NCBI RefSeq assembly: GCF_023073315.1
Contig: NZ_JADPJH010000002.1
Coordinates: 420,900 to 484,899, forward strand
DNA: 64,000 nt
Reading direction: 5' to 3'
Origin: Bradyrhizobium sp. 1
GTDB lineage: Bacteria; Pseudomonadota; Alphaproteobacteria; Rhizobiales; Xanthobacteraceae
Below the pieces are notes generated by a model. That model saw nothing but the letters and a program-made list of their open reading frames with translations, did not search any database and was not told the DNA's origin. Within the stretch, counting starts at the first letter, position 1; each line of letters opens with the position of its first letter. This document shows positions 7,953 to 15,560 of this stretch, one piece after another. A program made the position numbers and the translations under genes.

Positions 7953-8141
7953 TCAGCGGCGACGACGACGGCGCCCCGGCGCAGTGCCCGCTTCCGGCCC
8001 GTGATCGCCGCTGGTTTCGTCCGCCTCGCGCTCGATGCGGATCACGGGAAGGATCAGAATCGTCCCCATGTCCGCGCGCGGCGTGACGTCCCCCGACGAG
8101 CCTACCCGGCGACCGGCCGGGAATTCGATGATGGTCCCCAT
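7953..8141 (-). CDS. conserved small protein (62 aa)
   Basis: A 62-residue protein with GAGAGA upstream of its ATG. The motif MGTI occurs twice: at the N terminus (MGTIIEFPAGRR) and again at residue 25 (MGTILILPVIRIE), so the second copy could also act as a start. The C terminus is a run of arginines. It has no signal peptide. It sits directly upstream of the lipoprotein gene, probably on one transcript. The function is unknown. Confidence 0.55.
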   Translation of the reverse strand: MGTIIEFPAGRRVGSSGDVTPRADMGTILILPVIRIEREADETSGDHGPEAGTAPGRRRRRR

Positions 8142-8208
8142 GTCAGCTCTCTCAATTGCCGCGCGATGAAATGCGCCCCTGCAACATGAGGGGCATTAGG
8201 ATCAGTTT

Positions 8209-8216
8209 ATGGTTAA
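8209..8216 (-). promoter_or_regulatory. CtrA-type 8-mer (TTAACCAT)
   Basis: ATGGTTAA on the plus strand is the exact reverse complement of TTAACCAT, the short CtrA-binding form. It overlaps a TTAA-N7-TAAA near-match (8213-8227). It lies 68 bp upstream of the 62-residue gene and shares the divergent intergenic region with the full box at 8326. Confidence 0.5.
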
Positions 8217-8325
8217 CGGGGTGTAAACATCGGCTTTGGACCGTAACCGCACGGGCCGGCCAAGGCGTCCCGTCGCGGCACGATAAGCCCCTAAATTGCC
8301 GGGCCGGCTTCACGCCTCGTTTTCC

Positions 8326-8340
8326 TTAACGAGCCTTTAA
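8326..8340 (+). promoter_or_regulatory. CtrA box TTAA-N7-TTAA
   Basis: TTAA at 8326-8329 and TTAA at 8337-8340 are separated by exactly seven bases, the canonical CtrA dimer site. It lies 53 bp upstream of the DUF2336 start (8394), where a promoter would be expected. TTAA is rare in this GC-rich window, which raises the weight of the match. Confidence 0.6.
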
Positions 8341-8393
8341 AGGACCCTGCGCTAGGCTTGGGCCGAGTATCTTTTCAGGTCGCGTATCTCTCC

Positions 8394-9374
8394 ATGACCA
8401 AATCGCTGTTTCCCGGATTCGACGGGCTGATGTCCCTCTCCCGTCGCGAAGGCGTCGATGTTCGGCCGACGCTGCTGCGCGTGCTGACCGACCTCTATGT
8501 CCAGGCACCCACCCACAGCGACGACGAGCAGCGCCAGTTCATCGCGCTCGCGACGCGGCTGATCGACCAGGTCGACGATGCGACGCGTTCGTCCGTCAAG
8601 GCGAAGCTCGCGATCTATCCGCAGACGCCCGTTCCCGTGCTGCAGAAACTCGGACTGGTCGCGGCCCAGGAAGGCCGCAGGGTTCCGCTCGCCCGCGAAA
8701 TTCCCGCAAGCCCGCAGGCGCCCTCCCCGGTGCGCCCACCGACCGAGGCCCAGCAGCGCATGGCCGCCAGCATGGCGATGCAGCCGAAGGAAGCGGCCGA
8801 GATCCACGACATGTTCTTCCGCGCCGACGCGACGCAGCGTGCGATGATCCTGCACAACCTCGCACAGACGCCGTTGAAGGCCGCACCGCAGATTCCGACG
8901 ATGCACGCCAAGCGCGCGATCCAGATCCTGGAGATGGCGGCGATCGCGGGCGACATCGAGAATTTCACCTACGAGCTCGGCGACAGCCTGATCCTGCCCT
9001 CGCGCGTCGCAGCTCAGATCGTCGACGATGCCGGCGGCGAAGCGCTCGCGGTCGCAGCGCGCGCGCTCGACATGCCAAGCCCGAACTTCCAGCGCATCCT
9101 CTTGTTCTTCAAGCCGGAGATCGGCAACTCCGTGAACAACGTGTACCGGCTGTCGCGGCTCTACGATCGCCTCGGCGACCGCTCCGCGCTGGTGATGCTG
9201 GCGGCCTGGCGCGGCTCAACGCTCGCGGTCACGCGCGCAAAATATCAGCCGTCGCTGCATGACAGCGAACGCCAGCGCGCGCGTGCGGGCACATCCGGCC
9301 AATCGCGGCCCACGGTGCAGCCGGGCTCAGCGCCTCCGGTACGGACGGGCACCGACGGATCATCGGATCGCTAG
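8394..9374 (+). CDS. DUF2336 domain protein
   Basis: A 326-residue alpha-helical protein of the DUF2336 family (helical repeats; early residues FDGLMSLSRREGVDVRPTLLRVLTDLY). No membrane span or enzyme motif is visible. The ATG at 8394 is preferred over an in-frame upstream start at 8358, because MTKSLFPGFDGLM is the typical opening. DUF2336 proteins are abundant in Alphaproteobacteria and some carry PilZ- or receiver-like partners, but their function is open. The CtrA box 53 bp upstream suggests cell-cycle control. A second member lies at 41764. The C-terminal 40 residues are a Ser/Gly/Pro-rich tail. Confidence 0.8.
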   Translation: MTKSLFPGFDGLMSLSRREGVDVRPTLLRVLTDLYVQAPTHSDDEQRQFIALATRLIDQVDDATRSSVKAKLAIYPQTPVPVLQKLGLVAAQEGRRVPLAREIPASPQAPSPVRPPTEAQQRMAASMAMQPKEAAEIHDMFFRADATQRAMILHNLAQTPLKAAPQIPTMHAKRAIQILEMAAIAGDIENFTYELGDSLILPSRVAAQIVDDAGGEALAVAARALDMPSPNFQRILLFFKPEIGNSVNNVYRLSRLYDRLGDRSALVMLAAWRGSTLAVTRAKYQPSLHDSERQRARAGTSGQSRPTVQPGSAPPVRTGTDGSSDR

Positions 9375-9392
9375 CGCGAGGAGCCCGTGCGA

Positions 9393-9438
9393 CGAAGCAA
9401 TCCAGAATTCCTCCGCGGAAAGATTCTGGATTGCTTCG
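9393..9438. repeat. palindromic intergenic repeat, family A copy 1
   Basis: Arms CGAAGCAATCCAGAAT (9393-9408) and its exact reverse complement (9423-9438) enclose a 14-base loop containing TCCGCGGAA. The same arms recur at 54046, 60449 and 61423. It lies between the convergent DUF2336 and DUF1491 genes; degenerate flanking sequence extends to about 9490 (GCAATGACGG). Confidence 0.85.
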
Positions 9439-9494
9439 CGGAGCCTGTCATCGGGCCGCGCTTCGCGCGGACCCGTTGGCACGCAATGACGGAG

Positions 9495-9839
9495 TTAGAT
9501 CTTCGCCAATTCCAGGAAATGCCGCCCGGCGCGGTCTTCGGTCTCGACGATCCAGGCATCGGGATCGAAGCGGACTTCCTTGGTCAGCCGCTCTTCGACA
9601 GCAGGTTCCGGCATCGGCTGCGGCGCAAGCGGGACGAAGAAGCGATCGACAGGACGCCCGTCATCATAGGAGGTCTGCGGCGCCGGCACGTAGAGCATCG
9701 CATTGCCGTCGAGCAGCGACACTTTCACGAACACCGCGCCCGCCTCCTCGGCACCGCGACGACGCACCGCGCCGAACACGCCCTCGGTCTGGCACCGGCG
9801 CAGGTAGGCTGAGACCCAGATGTTTGATTTCAAACGCAT
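9495..9839 (-). CDS. DUF1491 family protein
   Basis: A 114-residue soluble protein of the DUF1491 family, nearly always found in Rhizobiales next to the peptidoglycan-binding gene seen here. MRLKSNIWVSAYLRRCQ is the standard opening, which sets the start at 9839 and not at 9872. GAVRRRGAEEAGAVFVKV and the C-terminal WIVETEDRAGRHF stretch are conserved. Its biochemical role is unknown. It is transcribed after the peptidoglycan-binding gene, with a 57 bp gap. Confidence 0.8.
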   Translation of the reverse strand: MRLKSNIWVSAYLRRCQTEGVFGAVRRRGAEEAGAVFVKVSLLDGNAMLYVPAPQTSYDDGRPVDRFFVPLAPQPMPEPAVEERLTKEVRFDPDAWIVETEDRAGRHFLELAKI

Positions 9840-9896
9840 GAGCGCACGATAGGCCAGTGCTGCAATCAGCACCAGCCTTCAGCTTTGTGCGACAAC

Positions 9897-10601
9897 TTAT
9901 TCGACGGGATGGCCGATTGCGGCGCCGAGCTCGCGCAGCAGGCGGTCGGACACCTGGCCGGTGACCTGCATCTTGTGCTCGCGCTCGAACTTCTGGATCG
10001 CGGACTGGGTCTCTCCGCCCATCGTGCCCGTGATCTTCAAATTGCCGTAGCCGTATTCGGACAGCGCGCGTTGCACGCCGGCGATGCGCCGCGCGGCCGG
10101 GCTCTGCTGCACCGGGATCGGCGCCGGCGGACGCGCGACGGCAACGGATTGCGGCACCGACGCCGTATGCTTGACCAGATTGGTCATGGGATCGCTGCCC
10201 GAACGTGGCGTCGATGCGGTCGCCTCGACCGGTTTTTCCAGGGCCCTCTCGGCAGGTTTCGGCTCGACGCGAAACTCGGTCGCCTTCGGCTCGAGCGGCG
10301 AGGTATCGGCGCCGACGGGGCGCGGACGCGGCAAGGGATTGGACAGCGGCACCGACGACGGCGCGGGAAGATTGATCACGGTGCCGAACATCGGCGCCGG
10401 ATGCCGGCCGGTCTGAAGGAACAGTGCGTTGGCAACGATCGCGCTGATGGCGGCGACGGCGACCAGGCCGGCCAGCGTGTCCTTGGGGCTGTGCAGCAGC
10501 ACGCGCATCACAAGGTTGCGCTCGGTCTCGACATCGACAACCGCGGCCTTGGCGCCACGACGGCGCGGAGCGGCTTCGCCCTTGGCAGACTTCTTAGGCA
10601 C
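9897..10601 (-). CDS. membrane-anchored peptidoglycan-binding protein
   Basis: A 234-residue protein. It has a basic cytoplasmic N terminus, a single membrane span at residues about 42-62 (DTLAGLVAVAAISAIVANALF), a Pro-rich periplasmic linker, and a C-terminal PG_binding_1 domain (residues about 168-232; VQRALSEYGYGNLKITG, then TQSAIQKFEREH). It likely tethers something to the cell wall. The start is GTG. It overlaps the end of the histidine kinase gene by 8 bp, so the two are probably translationally coupled, and a link between kinase and cell wall growth is plausible. Confidence 0.85.
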   Translation of the reverse strand: MPKKSAKGEAAPRRRGAKAAVVDVETERNLVMRVLLHSPKDTLAGLVAVAAISAIVANALFLQTGRHPAPMFGTVINLPAPSSVPLSNPLPRPRPVGADTSPLEPKATEFRVEPKPAERALEKPVEATASTPRSGSDPMTNLVKHTASVPQSVAVARPPAPIPVQQSPAARRIAGVQRALSEYGYGNLKITGTMGGETQSAIQKFEREHKMQVTGQVSDRLLRELGAAIGHPVE

Positions 10602-12495
10602 TTTTCTTCACCGGAGCAGGTTGGTCGTGAAGTTGATCGTGAGCGTGGTCCTGAAGTTCGTTATGTAGTTCCTGGCGCAGCACCGGCGTCAGCGTCGCGA
10701 TCTTGCTCTCGGCCGGCTTGACTTGCGGCGGCGTGTAGACGAGCGGCAGCTTGACGGTGACGGCAGTGCCCTCGCCGAGTTTGCTTTGTACCGTCATTTC
10801 ACCGATATGCAACGCCACGAGGCTCTTCACGATCGAAAGGCCGAGACCGGTTCCTTCGTGACGGCGCTGATAAGTCTTGCCGCATTGGAAGAACGGCGCA
10901 CCGATGCGCTTGAGATCGTCCGGCGCAATGCCGACGCCGGTGTCGCTGATGCGCAGCGTGAGTTGCGAGCCCGTCACCGCGGCGGTCACCGAAACCTGGC
11001 CGCCACGCTCGGTGAACTTGATGGCGTTGGCGACGAGATTGAGCACGATCTGCTTGAAGGCCCTGGGATCGCCGGTCATCACAGGCAAATCCTGCGGCGC
11101 GTCGGTGATGAGGTCGATGCCGTTCTCACGCGCCTTCAGCGCCAGCAGATTGCAGCAATGCATCAGCGAGGCGCGCGGCGCGAACGGTTCCGACGCAATC
11201 TCGAAATTGCCCGATTCCATCTTCGACATGTCGAGGATGCCATTGACGACCGACAGCAGATGCTGGCCGGAATCATTGATGAGCTGGGCGTATTCCCTGC
11301 GCTGGGCCGCACCCAGCATCAAAGTCTGCTCCTGCGCGATCATCTCGGAGAAGCCGATGATGGCATTGAGCGGCGTGCGCAGCTCGTGGCTCATGGTGGC
11401 GAGGAAGCGCGTCTTGGCGGCATCGGCCGCTTCCGCCGCGCTGCGCGCCTGATCGAGCGTCTGTTCGGACAGCTTGCGATCGGTGATGTCGCGCATCACG
11501 CCGACGACTTCGGCCTCGCGCGTGGCATCACTGTCAAGATTCCGGCGGCCCGGATCCTGGTCGAGCGGCCGGCAGCGCATCTCGACCCAGATGAAATCGA
11601 CCTGGCTGCGCTCGGAACCGGCAGGCTCGCGCCGCAACCGGAACTCGACGCTGCGCACGTCGCCGCGCGCGGCATCCGACAAAGCCGTGAGATAGGCCGG
11701 ACGATCGGCGACATGGACGCGGTCGAACAGGCCGTGGCCATGCAACTGCGTCACTGATATGCCAACCATGGCTTCGGCGGCCGGCGAGATGAACTGAACC
11801 GCGCCGTTGCGCTGATGCCGCGAGATGACGTCGCTCATGTTGCGCGCGAGCAGGCGATAACGCTCCTCCTCGCGCGACAGTAGCGCAACGCTGGTGCGGG
11901 CAAGCGATTCCGCGCCGAAAGCGAGCCCCGCGGCATAAAGAGTGGCCGAGGCGACGCCGAATGCCATCAGCACGCCGCGCTGCGCGGCGCCCGGCTCTTG
12001 CACCGGCAGCCAGCCGAGCTGGCTGACCAGGATCAGCATTCCGGCGCAGGAGAGCGCGAGCAGCGAGGCAAAGGCCGCGACGCGGCGCGAGGCCGACAAC
12101 GCAGCTTCGAGGGGAACCACGACCAGCCAGACCGCGGCGAATGATTCGATGCCGCCGGTCGTGATCGCAACCGCCATGATCAATCCGGCGAGCGCCAGCG
12201 ACGACAGCACATGCGCGCCTTCGTAGCGTCCGGTGCGCGACAGGAACCAGGACAGCATGATGGGTGCGATCAGCCAGGCGAAGGCTGCGACCTCGACCGC
12301 ACTCGGCGCGCCACGCATGGCGAGATAAACGGGGAATGCGGCAAAAGCCGCCAGGCTGCCCAGCAGCCGCGGCGCCATGAAGGCACGATGGCGTGCACGC
12401 GTCAGCGCATCGTAACGCGCGGAGGGATGCAGCAGCGCATCGAGACAATCGCGGATGATACTCAAAACTGTCACGGGTCTCGCGCTTCGGCTCAC
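10594..12495 (-). CDS. divJ: DivJ-like membrane sensor histidine kinase
   Basis: A 633-residue kinase. Residues about 45-195 contain six membrane spans; a PAS domain covers about 210-345 (ERYRLLARNMSDVISRH; GVMRDITDRK). A HisKA domain with FLATMSHELRTPLNAIIGFS follows at about 365, then HATPase_c with GTGLGLSIVKSLVALH. The architecture and the SEMI/SIVKSLVALH text match DivJ/PleC kinases, which phosphorylate DivK in the CtrA cell-cycle circuit. In Sinorhizobium, divJ and mucR are near neighbours (from memory), and a mucR gene lies 1.3 kb upstream here. The C-terminal tail is odd: a His/Asp/Gln-rich stretch (HNELQDHAHDQLHDQ). Other PAS kinases of this size are the alternative. Confidence 0.75.
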   Translation of the reverse strand: MSRSARPVTVLSIIRDCLDALLHPSARYDALTRARHRAFMAPRLLGSLAAFAAFPVYLAMRGAPSAVEVAAFAWLIAPIMLSWFLSRTGRYEGAHVLSSLALAGLIMAVAITTGGIESFAAVWLVVVPLEAALSASRRVAAFASLLALSCAGMLILVSQLGWLPVQEPGAAQRGVLMAFGVASATLYAAGLAFGAESLARTSVALLSREEERYRLLARNMSDVISRHQRNGAVQFISPAAEAMVGISVTQLHGHGLFDRVHVADRPAYLTALSDAARGDVRSVEFRLRREPAGSERSQVDFIWVEMRCRPLDQDPGRRNLDSDATREAEVVGVMRDITDRKLSEQTLDQARSAAEAADAAKTRFLATMSHELRTPLNAIIGFSEMIAQEQTLMLGAAQRREYAQLINDSGQHLLSVVNGILDMSKMESGNFEIASEPFAPRASLMHCCNLLALKARENGIDLITDAPQDLPVMTGDPRAFKQIVLNLVANAIKFTERGGQVSVTAAVTGSQLTLRISDTGVGIAPDDLKRIGAPFFQCGKTYQRRHEGTGLGLSIVKSLVALHIGEMTVQSKLGEGTAVTVKLPLVYTPPQVKPAESKIATLTPVLRQELHNELQDHAHDQLHDQPAPVKKSA

Positions 12496-12882
12496 TCGTC
12501 GAGAAGACGCGCCGGAACGCCTCCTTATCGTTGAGCCACCGTGTCAGAGCGACCTTAAACGAGTGCTAAGGCGATGCCGCGTGCGGCCGGACACCGTGTC
12601 GTCGCGAAGCTTTTTAGACGATTTGACGACGTCTTCAGCGAGGATGGTGAACACAGGGTTTCACCTTCCATCTCATGGTTTCGAATTGGTGGATATGTGA
12701 ACCCGGCGGAATTACGGGCATGGGCGTCAATCGAAAATTTACGAGACTGCGACTTGCGACAATTTTTGCGTAAATTCTCCGCGAATTAAGCGGAAGGCAA
12801 TCACTTGCGATTTATCGAGAGTTGCTAGGTCCGACACCTCGCGGAGATCGCCGCGGCGGGATCTAACGTACAGGTCGATAAG
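12496..12882. other. divergent promoter region of divJ-like and DUF5330 genes
   Basis: No gene seen. At 12555-12569 the sequence TTAA-N7-CTAA is one base off a CtrA box, 60 bp upstream of the divJ-like start. Around 12740-12790 an AT-rich stretch (AAATTTACG, TTTTTGCGTAAATT) could hold the promoter of the gene at 12883. Confidence 0.5.
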
Positions 12883-13302
12883 ATGCGCTTTCTGCTCCGC
12901 ATCACATTCTGGCTCGGGCTGGTGCTGGTGCTCCTGCCGCGGGACAAGACACCCGAATCGGAGAAGCTGCCGCAGATCGGTGCTGCCGATGCGGTGCAGG
13001 CTGCGACCGCGGCCGTCTCCGACATGACCCAGTTCTGCAAGCGCCAGCCGGCGGCCTGCGAAGTCGGCGGACAGGCCGCGACCATCATCGGCCAGCGCGC
13101 CCAGGACGGCGCGCGCAAGATCTACCAGATCATCAACGAGAAGAAAGAGCAGCTCGAGAAGCCCGACAAGAAGGCGCCCGACCACACCGGCTCGATCGAA
13201 CTGGCCGGCGAAGGCGATGCCGCATCGGGCGAGGCGCCGCGCGACACGCTGAGCCAGGACGACCTCGCGCTGGAATGGCGCGGACCGGTAGCGGCGAATT
13301 AG
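12883..13302 (+). CDS. DUF5330 family protein
   Basis: A 139-residue exported or anchored protein. The N terminus is a signal peptide or anchor (MRFLLRITFWLGLVLVLLP). The segment SDMTQFCKRQPAACEVG, with two cysteines, and the AQDGARKIYQIINE helix identify the Rhizobiales DUF5330 family; the two Cys probably form a disulfide in the periplasm. The C terminus is polar. Its function is unknown. It lies between divJ-like and sufE, an arrangement shared by many Rhizobiales. Confidence 0.8.
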   Translation: MRFLLRITFWLGLVLVLLPRDKTPESEKLPQIGAADAVQAATAAVSDMTQFCKRQPAACEVGGQAATIIGQRAQDGARKIYQIINEKKEQLEKPDKKAPDHTGSIELAGEGDAASGEAPRDTLSQDDLALEWRGPVAAN

Positions 13303-13370
13303 CCTCCAAACCCTATCGATTTCGCGGCTTCGCGACCCTATATTGGCCTGAACGGGAACACTGGGCCAGC

Positions 13371-13799
13371 ATGACTGATATCGACGACATCAGGGACAAT
13401 TTCGAGCTTCTGGACGATTGGGACGACCGCTACCGGTATGTCATCGAGCTCGGCCGCACCCTGGAACCGATGCCCGAGGCCGAGCACTCCGCCGCCAACA
13501 AGGTGAATGGTTGCGTCAGCCAGGTCTGGCTCCAGAAGCTGGTCGACCGCGATGGCGGCGCGCCGATCCTGAAATATCGCGGCGACAGCGACGCGCATAT
13601 CGTGCGCGGACTGGTCGCGATCGTGCTCTCGCTTTATTCCGGCCGCACGCCGCAGGAGATCCTCGCCACCGACGCGATCGCGGTGTTCAACGAGTTCGGT
13701 TTTCGCGATCATCTATCCCCGCAGCGCTCCAACGGCCTGCGCTCGATGGTCGAGCGCATCAAGACCGACGCGAAAGAGGCGCTCGCGGAGGCATCGTAA
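13371..13799 (+). CDS. sufE: SufE family cysteine desulfuration protein
   Basis: A 142-residue SufE homologue that accepts sulfur from a SufS-type cysteine desulfurase during Fe-S cluster assembly. The active-site Cys48 lies in NKVNGCVSQVW, the family signature. GLVAIVLSLYSGRTPQEI and the LSPQRSNGL stretch are also conserved. The open frame runs back to 13275, but MTDIDDIRDNFELLDDW at 13371 is the family start. It stands away from any suf operon in this window and ends 9 bp before the convergent mucR gene. Confidence 0.9.
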   Translation: MTDIDDIRDNFELLDDWDDRYRYVIELGRTLEPMPEAEHSAANKVNGCVSQVWLQKLVDRDGGAPILKYRGDSDAHIVRGLVAIVLSLYSGRTPQEILATDAIAVFNEFGFRDHLSPQRSNGLRSMVERIKTDAKEALAEAS

Positions 13800-13808
13800 G
13801 AAGCTTCG

Positions 13809-14225
13809 CTACTTCCGCTTCCGCTGCTGCTGTCCCAGACCCATCTGCTTTGCCAGTTGCGAGCGCGCCACCGCGTAGTTCGGCGCGACCATGGGATAGT
13901 CGGCGGGCAGACCCCACTTCTCGCGATATTGCTCCGGCGTCATGCTGTACTGGGTGCGCAGATGGCGCTTCAGCGACTTGAAGCGCTTGCCGTCTTCGAG
14001 GCACACCAGATAGTCCGGCGCGATCGACTTCTTCAGCGAGACCGCGGGCTTTGCGGGTTCGAGTGGCGCCGTCTCGGCGCGCCCTGACGCAACCCGCACC
14101 AGGGCGCCGTGCACCTGGCTGATCAGGTTCGAAATCTCGGCGGCCGGCGTCGGGTTGTTGCCGACATAGGCCGACACGATGCTCGCCGTCAGTTCGATGA
14201 AATTCTTGGCCCCGGCATCCGACAT
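13809..14225 (-). CDS. mucR: MucR/Ros family transcriptional regulator
   Basis: A 138-residue regulator of the Ros/MucR family, which controls exopolysaccharide, motility and cell-cycle genes in rhizobia. An N-terminal oligomerisation region is followed by the zinc-finger core: VCLEDGKRFKSLKRHLRTQY, then SMTPEQYREKWGLPADYPM. The first two ligand positions read C-LED and the third is the His of KRHL; the usual fourth His is Gln (RTQY), so zinc binding may be altered or absent, as known for some Ml-type homologues. The start at 14225 (MSDAGAKNF) is chosen over 14243. A gap of 168 bp upstream would hold its promoter. Confidence 0.88.
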   Translation of the reverse strand: MSDAGAKNFIELTASIVSAYVGNNPTPAAEISNLISQVHGALVRVASGRAETAPLEPAKPAVSLKKSIAPDYLVCLEDGKRFKSLKRHLRTQYSMTPEQYREKWGLPADYPMVAPNYAVARSQLAKQMGLGQQQRKRK

Positions 14226-14393
14226 GGCCCGACCTTCCTTCAACCTTGCCTAAACCTTGCGTCCCAGCGGATTGACGACGCCAAAGTATTCCGTGTCAAC
14301 AATACGTTCGGCTGAAATAAGACGATCGGCGAATATGGGTCGATTACTGACGATTTGATAACAGCGGCGGCACTTTACTTGTGAGGCGCCGGC

Positions 14394-15248
14394 TTAGCCA
14401 CGCTGGTCGAGATGCGAGCGCAACTCGTCGATCGAGGCAAAGCGCATCATGCCTTCGGGCATCTGCGCTTCGATCGAGCCGTCGGAATAGAGCGAATAGG
14501 CCATGCCATCGACGATTCCGGATTTGAGCACGGTCACCGGCGCCTGCTCGACCTCCAGTTCCGGCTCGGGTGCGCGCGGCGGCGGGGCAGCCTCGGCAAA
14601 GGTCGATGGCGAGCGCGGCGGCGGGCGGCGCGCTGCGGCGGGCGGCTCAGGGGGGCGCATCCGATCCTGCTTCGGCCAGGCGTCGTCGAAGCTCGCGGGC
14701 GGCGTGTCCGGGGCGGCAGGCTCTGCGTGCGGCTGCGATGGCGGCGTACCGTCGGTGACCTTTGCCTCCGCACGTTCGCGTTCCTTGCGCGAGGTCGAGG
14801 CGAACAGCAAATTGCGCCGGCGCGGCGCTTCCGGATCTGCGGGTGGCGTTTCCGGCTCCGGCGCTGGCGGCGGCTCGACCCGCGGTCGCTCCCGCAGCGG
14901 TGCTTCGCCTTGCCATGGCGGCGGCGCGGCGGGCGGTGCCATTGGCTCGGTCCGCATCACCGGAGCAAGCGCCGGCTCGGGCACAGCAGCTCCAGGCGTC
15001 GCGAGACCCGGCAGCACGGGCCTGACCCGAACCTCGGAGGATGCGCCGGCCAGTCGTCGGGCGAGGCCCTTCAGCTCGAGCAACACGAAATACAGGCCGA
15101 CCAGTAACATCCCGGAGCAGACGCCGATCGTGCCGGAGATTATGAGGGTGCTGCCGAGGCTGAATTCCCTGACGGTAAAGCCAAAAGCGACCGCAAGAAG
15201 GCCCGCCACGACGGCGACGATGCCCGCGATCAACAATGCCAAGGTCAT
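14394..15248 (-). CDS. membrane protein with long Pro/Ala-rich linker
   Basis: A 284-residue protein with two N-terminal spans (residues about 2-23 and 30-58), a Pro/Ala-rich disordered segment to about residue 235, and a compact C-terminal domain of about 45 residues (ILKSGIVDGMAYSLYSDGSIEAQMPEGMMRF). The last part is conserved in Bradyrhizobium and Rhodopseudomonas proteins of unknown function; the linker may reach into the cytoplasm or cell wall. The start at 15248 (MTLALLIAGIV) is preferred over 15284. It stands alone, divergent from the GT39 gene. Confidence 0.75.
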   Translation of the reverse strand: MTLALLIAGIVAVVAGLLAVAFGFTVREFSLGSTLIISGTIGVCSGMLLVGLYFVLLELKGLARRLAGASSEVRVRPVLPGLATPGAAVPEPALAPVMRTEPMAPPAAPPPWQGEAPLRERPRVEPPPAPEPETPPADPEAPRRRNLLFASTSRKERERAEAKVTDGTPPSQPHAEPAAPDTPPASFDDAWPKQDRMRPPEPPAAARRPPPRSPSTFAEAAPPPRAPEPELEVEQAPVTVLKSGIVDGMAYSLYSDGSIEAQMPEGMMRFASIDELRSHLDQRG

Positions 15249-15560
15249 CGAACTCACCCCAAGCCGCGCATCCACGCGCGACATCCTCTACGCCACGATA
15301 CCGTCATACTGTGTTCCACGCCAACGGCCAATTGTTGGCAGCGTTCCTTAGAGGAAGGAAATCAGGGACTTATTCACATTCCCTTCAGCTACGGATCGTT
15401 ACTGCTAGCGTGCCACCAGTTGCAAGGATTTGCTGCGTCGCATCAGGAATTTAGCCATAATGCCCAATTACTTGGTAATGGAACTGCGCTATAGGGATTC
15501 CGGGGAAGTGGCCCGCGCGCACCGGCAGGGCCAAGAGGGGATTCCGGGTCACCAATAGCC
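15249..15560. other. intergenic region between divergent membrane-protein genes
   Basis: No gene or clear motif found in these 312 bases. The stretch 15430-15500 is relatively AT-rich (GGAATTTAGCCATAAT, then CAATTACTTGG) and may contain both promoters. Confidence 0.5.
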
